NCBI GenBank assembly: GCA_039720395.1
Contig: CM077831.1
Coordinates: 35,003,067-35,067,066, forward strand
Source of the DNA: Liquidambar formosana
Lineage: Eukaryota > Streptophyta > Magnoliopsida > Saxifragales > Altingiaceae
Length of the DNA: 64,000 nt
Direction of reading: 5' to 3'
Part shown: piece after piece, positions 45,759 to 58,751 of the stretch
Position numbering within the stretch: the stretch's first letter is position 1
Layout: every line of letters starts with the position of its first letter
Notes under the pieces: generated by a model
What the model was told of the DNA's origin: nothing
Databases searched by the model: none
The model's input: the letters and a program-made list of their open reading frames with translations, nothing else
Made by a program: the position numbers and the translations under genes

Positions 45759-48380
45759 GAACCTAGTGTTTTACTTACTGTTTGGCATTGAAAAACTCCA
45801 TTTTGGGGAATCGGAAAAAAAATATGATTATCTCCACTATGTAAAGTAAATGTTAACAAAATCATGGTTAAAGTTTGCATACAAACATATTTAGGAAGCA
45901 AATTCAGAATGCTCAGATTGGTGAGTTGTTGAAGTGATTGGCCAATTATTGTTGTTTGTTTTAGGGAAAGTTTCGAAAAGAAGGTAAAGAGGGAATTTTA
46001 CCTATTATCTGTGCAGAAAACGTTTACACACCATTTAAATTTAAAAATAAATAAATAAATAAAATCCAATAAACCCTATAGAATTGCAACTGTTAAACCT
46101 GAGATCATACGTTAGTCTGATTATTCAAGCAGTTTGAATTTTTTTGGACATAATATTTTTCATTATTTAGGTTTTAAAATGAGTAAAAACCTGTCTTAGC
46201 AAAAAAAAATAAAAATATCTGTCAAACTACTGATTTTAGTTTCCTAAAAGGACATATTTGTATAAAGGACCAAGCTATTGCCACCACATAAAATACTCTA
46301 AGCTCCCTATTTAATTTACATTTTTAAGGTTTTATGAAAAATATAAAAAAAAAAATTATAAAAACTAATCACATAGTTTACTAGAAAACATCATGCCGGA
46401 CAACTTTTTAGAAGAGAGTTTTTCCAAAATCTGTTATTTAAGTAGATTTTTTGGCAATTTTTCATGGAAAATGAAATAGAGATTATAAATGGCCAAAAAA
46501 CTTGCTTAAATGATAGATTTTGGAAAAAATTTCTTCTACAAAGTTGTTCAAAATGATGTTTTCTAGTGAACAATGCTATTAATTTTCGTAAAAACCTTTT
46601 ATATTTTTCATAAAACCTCAAAAAGTGTAAACTAATAGGGGGCTTTGAGTACTTTATTCCAGGCAATAGCCTTACTCTTGTATAAATTAGAGGAGCATGG
46701 TGGGTTTTCAAGGAAAAACTGCAACTCTTGAACGTGATAGAGCCGCATTAGTCTAATTGTGAGGCCAAATAACTCTCTATATATGTGTGGTTCTTACGAA
46801 ATTCCTTGACATGGGGTCCATTAATTCCGAAGCCAATGCAGATTTGACATTATAATTCAATTATGCAAATGCACTACCTAAAAAAAAAAAAAAGAAGATT
46901 TGGGTGGGGGGAAGGTTGTTCATATGCCATTTTCACGTCTCGGTTCCACCAAGTCTGTTTTGGTAGTTTACACGTCCGTGGTCATTGTCACCTCACTGGC
47001 TTGAGAATTACAAGCCAACAACCACTGCCTCTCAAGTCTCACCAAACCTCTTTTATTTGTATTTCCCATTCTTTTTTGGGCACATCATTGATTTACAATT
47101 CTGTGATTTGCTGTCCTGATTTGAATTCAAATAAATTACCCCCAAGTTGGTTTGGGATAAAAAAACTCGGCAAAACTTGGGGGCAACAAATTTGAAATTG
47201 AAAAGTGGGACTTTCTGTTAATTACTTGTTCTAATTTGATGAAACCCAACCATTTATAATTATAAAATTGGTGTCTTCGGAGACTCCCATTATAATTACT
47301 CCGTATTGAAAAATTTTGAATTGTCCAGAGTTAATTGTAAACTTGACAAATTGACTAAATCATGAACTTACCTCACTATTCAATATCTTGTCATGATCTA
47401 TTCTTTTAAGCAATACTTATCAAAACATGGAAAAAGATACCCACCCACAAGTGTGGGTGGGTGGGCCTACATGCCATTTTTTCTAGTATTTATTTTTTGG
47501 TTGGTTAATGCGAAGATATGATTCTTCAAAATTTGGAGTATGGATCATTTGATTGGGTAATCTTTTGTTTAGGTGTGCTTGGGTTTCAACTAGATTGTGT
47601 CATGTCATTAAATGAATCATTCAATGGCCGAAAATGGCGGAGGCATCAAAACTCTACATTCCCATCCCTACAGATACCACATAGGAGTCTTAAGACTATT
47701 TTCTTTTATCATTCCTCCCTTTTCCATGCAACCAAACACAGGCAAAGAGAGAAAAAACTCAAAATCAATGACGATTTGAAATGGGGTTTTGCCGTGACTG
47801 CGAGGGAGCAAGGGCTTTGCTAGCTTGCTGCCAAGGTTACTTTGAAGACAGAGACCCGTACCCACACAATTTTCATTTTTTAAAAAATTTTGTTAAGAGT
47901 GCGCACAGTTAGAGGGGGTAGATACAGAATCAGCCTATACGGTTCGACTAGAGTGCCCCTAGTTACTTTAGTGGGGGAGAGAGAGAGAAACCGGGAGTAA
48001 AACGCGAGTGCAATATATTGAACAGGGCTTTTTATTTGGAAATTTTTTTTCGCAATAATATTGAAGGCGTGTTTATAAAAAAAGCGTTTTCTGTAATAGA
48101 AATAGCGCTGTTACGAAAAGCGCTATTGAAAGCGCTGTTAACAATATTGAAAGCATTGTTATAACAGCGCTTTCTGTTATAATAAATAGCGCTTGTACCA
48201 ATTGCGCTTTTGAAAGGGTTATTAACAACAGCGCCAACGACGCGTTTTACTTTTTATAAATTAAAAAGCGTGGTTCGAAACACGCTTTCACCAACTTACG
48301 GCCTTTTTGCTGCGAGTTTTCCTTTTTATGTGGCTTATTGTCGGCCGTACTTCGCATGGAGAATATTGCCTTGCCGAAAA
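45759..48380. other. PTC52 copy 2 3' region and intergenic DNA
   Basis: No gene is recognised. Contains MITE copy B (46267-46677), an oligo-A run (46881-46893) and the AGCGCT-rich patch at about 48060-48290 upstream of the fucosyltransferase-like gene. Confidence 0.4.
46267..46677. mobile_element. MULE-like foldback MITE, copy B
   Basis: A 411-bp relative of copy A (40249-40650), sharing the TTTTTAAGGTTTTATGAAAA arm, the AAAATGATGTTTTCTAGTGAA centre and the inverted end. It begins GGACCAAGCTATTGCC and ends GGCAATAGCCTTACTC. A perfect 9-bp TSD, TTGTATAAA, lies at 46258-46266 and 46678-46686. Because this TSD differs from that of copy A, the two are separate insertions, not one insertion copied with the gene. 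Confidence 0.78.
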
Positions 48381-48648
48381 TACTCCTAAATCAGATCTCT
48401 AATCTCCATGACTCTCTCATCCTCACTTGAGTAGCTTCTACTCCTCCTCAGTTCTCGGCTCAGCAAAACCCTAATCCTAATCTGTTCACACTTCTCTCTC
48501 TTTTCTACTATCCACCTTCCTCCTTGACACTTAATTCTGCAATGCCTGCTTGATTCATTGCAAGATCCAATTTTCCCATCAATTTCCTTCATTCATTCCC
48601 GAGATCTAACCAGTTTTCCAAACTGGGTTTTATTCAACAGGACCACCC

Positions 48649-50323
48649 ATGAAAGAAGACAATCTAAGCGAGCCGGTAGGGCAAAACCTTATCAAACTGA
48701 TAAGCAACGTCTGCTTCTCCGTTTTCGTCTTCTTTGTCCTCATTTTCACCGTCATTGCCATCACCTACCAACCCCCTGATCCATGGCTCCAATCTGCTCC
48801 CGCCCTAACCAAACTCTTTACCCAAGTCCAAAACGCCACCTTCCAGAACGACAATTCCATCCTCAAAACCGGCGAAGACTTAATCTCCATTGCCGCCAAC
48901 CCCGCCGTCCCACCCACCGCCCTCTCGGTGATTACAGAAGTGACGATCGAGAAATCAGAGAAAAAGATGGAGAATTCAACCTCGAAAATGATTTGCGATT
49001 CGATTACTGCAGGGGTGGTGAATTGTTCAGATCCGCGGGTTTTGATTGCAATCGAGAGGTTTAATTTGAAGTTTTTCAAGTCGATTGCGTTTTTGGAGTA
49101 TCAGACGCCGGTGAACGGGTCGAAACGGGACGAGTGCGATGTGGCGTGGAGGTTTCGGAACAAAAAGGAGAAGTCTTGGAGGAAGTACAGGGATTTTCGG
49201 AGGTTCAAGATTGGAATTGGGGAGAACTGTACGTACAAAGTGGTGAATGCTGGCCGTTGGCATTCGGGTTTAAATGCCCGGCGGCCAAGGAGTAGCTTAA
49301 ATGCCACCAGGAGGGGTGGTGCTGCTAGAACTGCCCCACCGGCTCGCGATGATGAGATCAACGACACGATCCCGATTGTGGGATCGGAGACGGCTTTTAG
49401 GAAGGAAAAATACTTGTATTATTCGCGTGGAGGGGATTACTGTAAAGGAATGAATCATTACCTTTGGAGTTTCTTGTGTGGTCTTGGAGAAGCTCAGTAT
49501 TTGAATAGGACATTTGTGATGGATTTGAGCATGTGCTTGGCGGCAACTTATAATCCGAGTAATAAGGATGAGGAGGGTAAGGATTTTAGGTACTATTTCG
49601 ATTATGAGCATATTAAGGAGGTGGCGTCGATTGTGGAAGAGGGTGAGTTTTTGAGAGATTGGAAGAAATGGGATCGGGCTCGAAAAAAGAAGATTTCAGT
49701 TAGAAAGGTTGCAAGCTATAAGGTTACACCAATGCAGCTTAAGAAAGACAAAAGCACGATTTTGTGGAGGCAGTTTGATGCTCCAGAGCCAGAGAATTAT
49801 TGGTACAGGGTATGCGAAGGGCAAGCTGCAAAGTACATTCAGAGGCCTTGGCATACTATATGGAAATCGAAGAGACTTATGAATATAGTTTCTGAGATTA
49901 GTGGGAGGATGGACTGGGATTTTGATGCAGGTTCATGTGGTTCGCGGTGAGAAGGCGCAGAACAAGGAACTCTGGCCCCATTTGGATTCTGATACCTCGC
50001 CTGATAATCTCCTTTGGAAGCTTCAAGGGATGATTCAGCCTTGGAGGAATTTGTATATTGCCACTAACGAACCGTTCTATAATTACTTTGACAAATTGAG
50101 GTCTCAATACAAGGTTCATCTGCTTGATGATTATAAGGAGTTATGGGGAAATAAGAGTGAGTGGTATAACGAGACAAGGTTATTGAATCGTGGCCGCCCG
50201 GTTGAGTTTGATGGATATATGAGAGTTGCAGTGGACACTGAGGTCCTTTACAGGGCAAAGACACGAGTGGAAACGTTCTATAATTTGACCAAAGATTGCA
50301 AGGATGGTATTAATACATGCTGA
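48649..50323 (+). CDS. O-fucosyltransferase-like Golgi membrane protein (intronless; frameshift)
   Basis: Plant-specific protein resembling the O-fucosyltransferase superfamily, a predicted type II Golgi glycosyltransferase; substrate unknown. One exon, about 557 residues if one extra G at 49930-49931 is discounted. A single membrane anchor lies near residues 17-40 (LISNVCFSVFVFFVLIFTVI) after a short cytosolic tail. Then come a variable stem with several N-glycosylation sites and the conserved lumenal part: RGGDYCKGMNHYLWSFLCGLG, FVMDLSMCL, then VHVVRGEKAQNKELWPHLD and LYIATNEPF in the C-terminal region. The extra base gives TGA at 49948-49950 within DFDA|VHVVRGEK, a conserved block. Downstream sequence is undamaged, so a sequence error is the simplest explanation. 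A telo-box-like AAACCCTAATCC lies upstream at about 48465. Confidence 0.82.
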
Positions 50324-52182
50324 CCAGGTTGGGGATACCATTTATTGGTTCTTTTATAAGTTGTTTCAGATCTATTTTTTTTACATGTTTTACTTTCTGT
50401 ATTCACTTTTGGGTTGATAATGCTGAGTTCATTGTAGGCTTGTTCTTATGTTTTCTTGTTCTCTTTTTGTTATATTGCTTGGCCATATCTATTGGTCTTG
50501 ACAAGCCTATTTCTGTACTATAGATTCAATTTATTTCATCCTTTGCTTTGTTTAGATCATTTATCTGTTGCAAGATTTCTTGAAAGTGAACAAGTTTCTG
50601 TTCTTTTTATTGCTTCTGCCACATGTGATATATAGCAATGCAAAATAATTAAGCTGGGACTAAAGGGCCCTAAATGGCTAATGGAAGTCGTTGTTGTTCT
50701 CTGTAGATTTGCATGAAACCCACAAAAAAATAGGTTGTGCGACTTATATAGTTTCTGTCAAATCTTTTGGATTGGTCACAATAGCAAAACCCCCTTCCAA
50801 GTTTCTACTCAGGGAGCCACAACAGCTATGGATGCAGTGCTTTCTCACTAGGACCAGAATGTTGTTTCCCTAAGGTTATTGTTTGAAGTTGGTTTTAGTT
50901 TAAAGAGATGATTTTCCAATTAAGAAGTTACCAATAAAGATGAGAGTAGTAGGTAAAAATTTCACAATCGCCACAATTGCCACAATCTTACATTTCTTTC
51001 ACTAAATGCCCTTCTGATCCTGAATTCCTGATAGAGGCTGCATGATGATCTATCCAAATTAGTGATAGTGTTGATGCAGCTTTGTTAGCGAAATAGACGT
51101 ATATTACTATCAGTAATGAATTTTTTTTTGTTCCTCATAGTTGTGCACATGGAGACTTCTTATTAATTGGAAAGATTTACTTGCAGTGGTTTTTGTTTTC
51201 TTTTTTTCCTTTTGTTTGAGATAGGGGTAATTCAGTTTTTCCATATGTAACGAGAATACTCGTATTTTTGTGTGGGATGGAACATCTGGAGTTTTGAGTC
51301 TAAATATATCATTTAGTTTAGTGAGGCGCTTGTGTCAAACATCAATGCCCATTTCAGTGCCCTTGTTCCGTACAACTCAAAAAGTATGTGGAATAGAATA
51401 CAAAATATCTATTTCTATTTTTCTCTGTCAGCCTCACAGAGCTTCATGGGGCTTTAGGCATCACCAAAAGAAGAATTTAAGACTCAAACCCCCTCCCCAC
51501 TCTTCTCTCCTTTTCCCACACCCACACACTCAGAGGACTGAACATGGCCCAGCAATAGCTGTACTAGTGTTTGATTTTCATTATGATCACTTGGATCACT
51601 CATTCAGTAATGTGCTTTCTTGAATATGTACAAATTGGATGGATCTGCTGCAAGTATCTGATTCACCAGAAGGAAATGTGCGAATAATAAGATGATGTTT
51701 GATTTGTTGGAGGGTTGTGCTTTAGCTAGTGCACTGATGGCCCTCAGTGGCAGACTGCTCTTCAAGTTTAACTCTTGTCATTTTTTTTCTTTTTCCTTTT
51801 ATGTGGTAAAAATTTTAAAATAGCTTACAAATTCCAAATGAAATTAATACAAGCCATGATTTGTGTTCCTTAGTTCCATTTGTGAAGATCCATTTATAGT
51901 CACAAGCAGAGGCACACCCATTCCCGAATCAGTTTCCTTGATATTTTCATTTTTGCTTGTAACTATTGTAAAAAAACAAGAAAACCCTGTCATCTCTGGG
52001 ATACCAGGTCCTCATACGTTCCAGCTTTGACTTGGTGCTACTTGATCATGCAAGGGTATGTAATCCTACAGAAACACATGAAATGCCAGTAAGCAACAAT
52101 CTAAACTAGACTACAAAACCACGTTATATATAATATAATAATAAGTCATGTAATCTTATGATCATCACTTATGTTTAACTGT
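50324..52182. other. Convergent 3' regions: fucosyltransferase-like (+) and LOG (-)
   Basis: No further gene is seen. T-rich sequence with several AATAAA-like words. The short frames here lack family features. Confidence 0.35.
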
Positions 52183-55100
52183 TCAAATGCTCATGTCAAA
52201 GGTTTCCACCTTGTCAACAATTGACATACTGCAGCCCATATTGTCCAACCGATTGTCCCCTCCTTTTCTAACAAATGAAGACAGCCTGCCCTAGTGAGGT
52301 AAAGGAGTGTTTTCTAAACCGGAGACTAAATTTTTTCTCAAATTTGCTTGTTCCACTTATGTGTCGGTTGATGTGGCAACAAACATTGTCAGCTGGGTAA
52401 GCTAACTTAGGCAAATGAATTAGTTGGGTAAGCTACTTTACCAAGGTAAAACTAATTAATTAATTTTGCCATTGCATATAGAAAATATGGAAGCATAGAA
52501 GTACCTCCATTTTCTGTATTAGCTCTCTAGCGTTGTTTGCAGAGACAACAATGTTTCTATCAGATGGCTTAATAAATCCCTCTTCTACGCCATTGTCAAA
52601 CAATCCAAGCAAGCTATTGTAATATCCATCGACATTTAAGAGACCCACCTGTTTATGCAACAAAAGTACGAAATGAGACAGAGAGAGAGAGAGAGAGAGA
52701 GAGAATTAATTCTTGTGCCAATAAATTCTCCAAAAACTACACTTTGTAGGGAAAGTTTTAATTGGTGAGTGAAAATGGGTGTGAAGTCAAAATCACAGAG
52801 TCCCTTTCCAATTTGGACGGCTGCTAAGTGGAGGGCAAGATATGACTCATAACCACATACAGCTTTCAGCTTCACACGTGATTTAGATGGCCTGAATAGG
52901 AATTCAAATTGTTACTCAATGTGCATAATGAAAAAAGAGATCAGAATTAGCTTGTGGCTTCCAAATCAACATGCTTTATGATCCCCCCCCACCCCACCCC
53001 CCCCCACCCAAAAAAAAAAAAAAAAAAAAGGTGGGGGATTTGAGCTATGAGCTCCAGTTGGTCTTTATCATATGAGAGAATGATCTACACTTCATCACTT
53101 CATACATAAGGGTTAATTTCTTGAAAAACCAGCTTGGTTCGATGGTGGACAAAAAAATAATAATAATAATAATAACTTCAACTCTCTTCTTTTTTTTTTT
53201 CCCCAAAAAACATCTCATCATTAACTTGTTTTAGAATATATATATGACATTTTTAAATAAATAAAAAATGTAACAGAAAAACAGTAGACCTACTACATGT
53301 CTTGGCCAAAAAAAATTCTCAAATAGAAAGATCATGTCAAAAGACGACTTATTGTTATCCAGCATTAAAACTGACTAGATTCCGTGGATTGAACTATCTC
53401 ATGAATAGAGTTTTTCCATATATATGATCCAAAAACAGGACTCCTCCGACACCTACTTCGAAAATTCAATGCAAGAATATCACTCAAATTTGATCAAGTG
53501 GATTGTGATCTCAAAATCTGTACACAATTCAATTACAAGTGAATCTTCCTCGAAGCTCCTACTGATGAACACTAATATTTCTTGTACAAAGTGAAATACT
53601 TTAATCATTAGCTCAAATTTCCTGCAAAAATACCTCATATATGGTTAGGGGCACTTGCTTTAGCTGTCTCATGGAATTTTAATGGCTCCATTTGTATTTC
53701 AAATACCTCATAATTAATAATCCACAATCAAATTTAGGACTCTTGAAATACCCATAAATCAGATTTCTTACTTACCCTTATGATAATGACTTCCACTCTT
53801 GAATTGCTGTATTCACAATGATGGATTTGTTCACATAATTATATACAAAACACAATTAAACGATCCAAGTTCTAAGGTACAACCAAGCACACCTTTATGC
53901 CTTGTTTAATTGCTAAACGTGCGAGCAATATGTGATTATCTTAATTCTTAACTTTAAAAGACTGTTAATTAACCTCATACAAAGCCATAAATTGTGGAGA
54001 TTATTTTCCAACATTACCTACCTTTGTCTCACAATTACTTAAGAAATTAGGATTACTATTGATTACTGTCGTCTAGGTTTGTCCCATAGTTTAGATTTCT
54101 GTCAAGCTACTCTCTCTTAGGGCCATACCTGAGATTTTGAGCTTCATCCAAGCTTTCTAATTTGCACGTGCTTATGGTGATAAATAAGTATTTAAAAAAT
54201 GTAAATATGTTACTCAAATTTTGTATAATTTTGTAAAGTGTTTTGGGGAAACACTTTATGTATGCCTTTTTGATGCAAGAGTAAGAAGTAGAAATACATG
54301 GAGTAGCAAACTTACTGGTTTGTCATGAATTCCAAGCTGAGACCATGTTATCATCTCAAGCAACTCTTCCATTGTTCCATACCCTCCTTTGTCGATAAAA
54401 TTTTAAATAATAAAAATGAAAATTACAAAATGAGTGTTGCATTAGTATTTCAGCAATTTAATTTTTATTTCAACAACATCATATGTTCATTTAAAACTCA
54501 GATATTCATATCAAGAAGTACAATGAAAAGGAAAAATCCATTTTTTGATTTTTTTCATCTATTCCATGACAGGAACAGGGGGGGATACACGTTACACCAT
54601 GATTTTGAATCAGATGAGAAATTTCGGGTGGGAGATCTATTCCCTCAATGAATAATTGAACCCAACATGATGTATGCATCATAAAGATTTGCCGTTTCTA
54701 TTGATTCCTTTTCCAATAACAAATGATATGATTAATTTATGACTCACATATTTTTTTTCATACCAGGAAGTGCAATGAAAGCATCAGCTCGACGAGCCAT
54801 CTGAGCCTTGCGCTCATGCATATCGGATACAATCAGTGCTTGTCCCACTGCATGGCCTGATATCTGATAATTAACAAGTCATTAATACACACACATACAG
54901 AAATTCATATATGCCTGAAGTGGACAAGAGCCACACACCCACAGATTCATACCTCAAGTGGAACAAGAGCTGTTGGGATAACCCTGGCCGGAAGGGGAAA
55001 AAAGACCAAGAACAACAATTTTATAAGGATATGTTTGCACTAGAAGAACATTGAAGAAAGTCCACAATATCATGATTTGAAGTTTAATGCTTTTTCTGCT

Positions 55101-55266
55101 CTCTTACCCAAGAACATGGCATCCACCATCATAAACTGTCTGAGAAACCAATCCCATGAGCCCAACACTCCCTCCTCCATACACTAAATCCATCTTCCTC
55201 TCCACCTGTATATTACCATCTTAAAGATCTCAAATAAGCTTTAATTAAAACCCACAATTTTGTATG

Positions 55267-55303
<37 letters not shown>

Positions 55304-55399
55304 CAATTCTCTTCCAAGATCAAGAGCTGCATCACTGAATATCTTCCTATTCCCTGAATTACTTCCACAAAAGACACAGACCCTTTTGAACTTACCCAT
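52183..55399 (-). CDS. LOG: LOG, cytokinin riboside 5'-monophosphate phosphoribohydrolase
   Basis: Cytosolic enzyme that releases active cytokinin bases from their nucleotide forms. Seven minus-strand exons: 55399-55304, 55205-55108, 54983-54953, 54863-54764, 54386-54316, 52648-52505 and 52290-52183. All are GT-AG and in phase, giving 215 residues, the usual LOG length. The start reads [16 protein letters not shown]. The Rossmann-type GGGSVGLMG lies in exon 2 and the signature [10 protein letters not shown] spans exons 4-5 (PG|GYGT), holding the conserved catalytic Glu region. The first six exons are certain. The last, in frame after KME and ending TFDMSI, is less so because its tail differs from typical LOG ends; reading through the donor would instead end with [16 protein letters not shown] microsatellites flank intron 1's donor and lie near intron 5's acceptor. 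The frame is intact. Confidence 0.9.
52680..52703. repeat. (GA)n microsatellite near the LOG intron 5 acceptor
   Basis: About 11 GA units. On the coding (minus) strand it is a CT run some 30 nt upstream of the acceptor at 52649, a position where it can serve as the polypyrimidine tract. Confidence 0.9.
55269..55299. repeat. (GA)n microsatellite at the LOG intron 1 donor
   Basis: About 15 GA units. On the minus strand the intron starts GTACC and runs straight into CTCTCT, so the microsatellite begins only five bases after the exon. Confidence 0.9.
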
Positions 55400-55475
55400 A
55401 ATTCCCTCCTCCAATGAACTCTACAGAGTTCACTTTAAAAGAAGGACCCTTCAGTAGTCTCCAACTCTCCATATC

Positions 55476-55487
55476 AATATATATATT
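55476..55487 (-). promoter_or_regulatory. Possible TATA box of LOG
   Basis: AATATATATATT on the minus strand, about 80 bp before the ATG. Weak evidence, since the neighbourhood is AT-rich. Confidence 0.35.
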
Positions 55488-55499
55488 TATTAAATTATA

Positions 55500-58400
55500 A
55501 TATATTGTTTATTAATTACTGTGTGAAGAGCTTGCATTACATATGGGAGATGGGTACATGGCCCATATCTGAATAATGCAGGTTTTTGAGTCAAAGTAGA
55601 TTCTCTCTTTCTTTTCAATCTTTGTTTTCTATATCCCGTTTGTTTATTATTTGGTGGGTGCACCAATAATAAAAACTGCTCATCTTGTAGTGTAGAGATT
55701 ACAGAGATATTCAATTCCTCCTTGGTATTGGAATTAGGTGTCTGAAACGGTGGTGGGTTTTGCATATCACAAAAAGAGTCACCTATCCCCACAAATATCT
55801 TTCAGATTTTCAGGTGTCATCATATAGAGTCCTTTGGCACTCCCAATGAGATGGTTTAACCAACTAATAACCTTTATTCATAAACATAAGTACTATAGGG
55901 ATAGAGTAAACTCGACCGTTCACTTACTGGACCTTTTTTGTAAGTCAGCTCCTTGCAATTGATGTATCAACATTCTAGAATCCTGCCATAGTCATGCTAA
56001 AGGTCATTATCTAAATCATATAGAGTTCTTAAAATAAAAATATCTTAGAGTGAATCCAGTTCCCTTGTTTTGGCTTAAATTTATGGGGAACCTCTAATAT
56101 TTGATTAGACCATTAGAGGAGTAACTAAAAGTCTCTGTCGAGTTTTCATAATTGTGCTGCCATCTTTTTCCCCCTTTTAATGTGTGTTTCAGGACCTCTC
56201 AACGAAATTGAAATTGATTGGACTAGGTGAGGAAAAATATGAGCCTTTTATTTCTACAACACCAAATAACTACAATTTTCCATCAAACCTCAAGTTTTCA
56301 GCTTTGGCACAATCGTCTTGGGCATCTGTCAGTCTATTAACATTTTTTTTTTTTTTGGAGGGTGGGGGGGGGGGGGGGGGTGTTCAAAGGGGTTGAAACC
56401 ACAAACCAGTAAAATCTTCATGTTGTCAAGCTGGGAAAAATGATCTTAACCTTGATCACAAAAAATAAATAAAGCAATAACATTATATATATATATATAT
56501 ATAGGAGGAGGAGGACAACACTATGCCAAGTGACCAAGTCTTTCTCTAGGGTTTCCTTAGACCCAGTTGTTTACATCTCACCTAATGTTTTTTTTTTTCT
56601 TCCGGTAGTTCTTGGGAATCATTTGAATGTGGCCAGAATAGAAGATCATGTGCACTCACTACATATGACATATTAGGGACAAACCCAATCTAGGATTATT
56701 TATTAATATTGAATTAGACTATTAGAGGAGAAACTTAGATTCTGTAGGGGTACAAAATCTCTTAATTTAGCATTTTCTATATGTTGGTTTACTCGCAAAT
56801 GATGCCCACCCTCTCACCTATGATGTAATTGATAGGCTGCAGGGCATGCTATTAAAATGGGTTTAAGCATGCGTTAGAGATGATGATGAGATGGGGGCCG
56901 CGGCGGGCCCACCGTTGATTAAACCTAATCCCATTTAAAAGATCCATTGTTTTATTTAGTTGCTTGCATAATCATAGTACTTCTTGTTGAGAAACCAATA
57001 AACACCCGAAGATGATCCATAGTCCACAGGACCATTTCATCTTGTGGGTTTGGTCTTTGTTTGCTAAGGTATATTGGGAGTGAAAATGAAAACACTTTCT
57101 AAAAGTTGCTTTGTTCGTTTTTTTATAAAATTGGACAACACTACAAAATGGGTTATATAGTTTCTGTTTTGGATATGACACGATCTTTTATGATGTAGGA
57201 GTTCTTGCCATGTGAAGTGGTGTGAGGTGGTATGGTTCGCAAGTCTATTTGAGTTGAACCAACTTTGCGTATCCAACAATCAAATCAACTTTGCTTATTT
57301 AACAATCGAATCAATGCCAGTGCGCGCCCTTGTAGCCTAATGATCAACATCTCTCCCCATATTGGAAGGGGGGCCTCGGTTCGGGACCCATGGTTTCTGG
57401 GTTTGATATTGTTTGATTTTCTGATGTTCTTCCCTTGTACCCAAAATAAAACTAATAATAATACAACCAAATCGATTACCCAAACTCAAGTTTGGCTAGT
57501 TTATGCTTGATAAAGAGTCAAGCTCAAGCTGCTCTCTCTCTCTCTCTCTATCTATGTTCTTATCTCATACTCCCCCACCCACCAAGGTCCCAAAATCCAC
57601 CGAAACCAGTGAACCCCCCCCCCCCCCCCAAAAAAAAAAAAAAAAAAAAAAGTACAAGCATATCAATAACTACGGTTGGCTGGTTTGTCCTTCTTAATAA
57701 ATAGTCAAGCTCAAGCTGTTCTCTCTCTCTCTGTCTCTCTGAAAAGGAAAACAATATAGAAGGTGAATTAGGAAATGTAGTTGGTGAGATGGTTTCTAAA
57801 CTGTCATTATTCTGATATAATATGCAGTGGAGACAAGTGACTGGTGATTGATGCTTTAGACATTTCAATAATGTCATTCATGCCTTGGTGTTTACTTTGA
57901 GCACTGATCTTGTAAACGGATATTAAAAGTCAATACTAAACAGAAAAAAAAGCTACAAAAAGGGGAAAAGAACAAAGAGATTATCCTTCGAAATTAGTAA
58001 TTTCGATGATTGGATAATATAATTGTTTGAGGCCATAATTATTGCCTCCAACCATCATTCAAAATGCACTTAAATAGGGACTTGGATCCCACTTGCTACG
58101 TCGAAGAGACCACCAAATCACTATCTTATCCAACAGTATCAGATGTCCTCAAATCAGCATAACAACCACTACATACTTATCGTCACATTTCCAATTGGTT
58201 CATAACAGTTAATAAATCGAAGTGCAGCATTTGCAGATTGCAATTTTCCTGGTGATCAATAAAACACCGTCTGGTCTGTTTCGGTATGCCAGACCAGACT
58301 ATTGTGTAATACAGTAATATAGTTTATCATACACAATTCAAGGGGAGAAAAAAAAAAAAAATCTGCCAATTCCGAATCCTTATCACAACCCTTCATTTTT

Positions 58401-58751
58401 TTCCCAACCATGGGAGGATAAACACCAAAATCATTCATTTTCTCAAACAGAGTTCGATTGATCACCAAGTGTAGCTTTTGAACGTGCAAAAGAATCATTA
58501 ATGGGGAATTAAATGATGATACAGGAAGAGGTTTGGTAAGATTTAATTACAAGACTGTAAAAGCAAGTATCTTAATATTTATAAATTAATGGGTGCAAGT
58601 ATCAGCATTCTGACTGATGCTATTCAGCTTAAATGAAATGCCAAGTATTGTTATCCACTTCGCAACGTACCTCTGTTGACAAGAAAGTTGGTGTTTGATA
58701 AAATTATCCTTGAAGCACCAAGGAGAGGTGACAAATTAACCTGGCAATGGA
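55500..58751. other. Intergenic DNA between LOG and the CLD1-like gene
   Basis: No gene is seen. Holds a T/G compound tract (about 56341-56382), a (TA)n run (56484-56503), a SINE-like unit near 57325-57440 and a C/A compound tract (57606-57651). The 3'UTR of the minus-strand CLD1-like gene probably occupies part of 58500-58751. Confidence 0.35.
57325..57440 (+). mobile_element. tRNA-derived SINE-like sequence
   Basis: Contains an A-box-like word, TAGCCTAATGATCAACA, from 57333, and a B-box, GGTTCGGGACC, at 57378-57388. The spacing of about 45 bp is normal for a polymerase III promoter. The sequence does not fold as a full tRNA cloverleaf. It runs into an A-rich end (AATAAAACTAATAATAATAC). No clear target duplication is found, so the borders are approximate. 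Confidence 0.5.

Noticed and set aside
46391..46711. A 106-codon minus-strand frame
   Set aside because: It lies almost entirely within foldback MITE copy B and has no independent support.
1471..49950. Programmed +1 frameshifting at stop codons, since six genes read as codon-stop with a one-base skip
   Set aside because: Any one-base insertion produces this geometry. The codons before the stops (CCC, ACC, GGT, AGC, CTT, CGG) share no slippery motif, the PTC52 paralogue lacks the extra base at each site, and CLD1 has the opposite shift.
57325..57440. A functional tRNA gene
   Set aside because: A- and B-box words are present but the acceptor and anticodon stems do not form. SINE-like instead.
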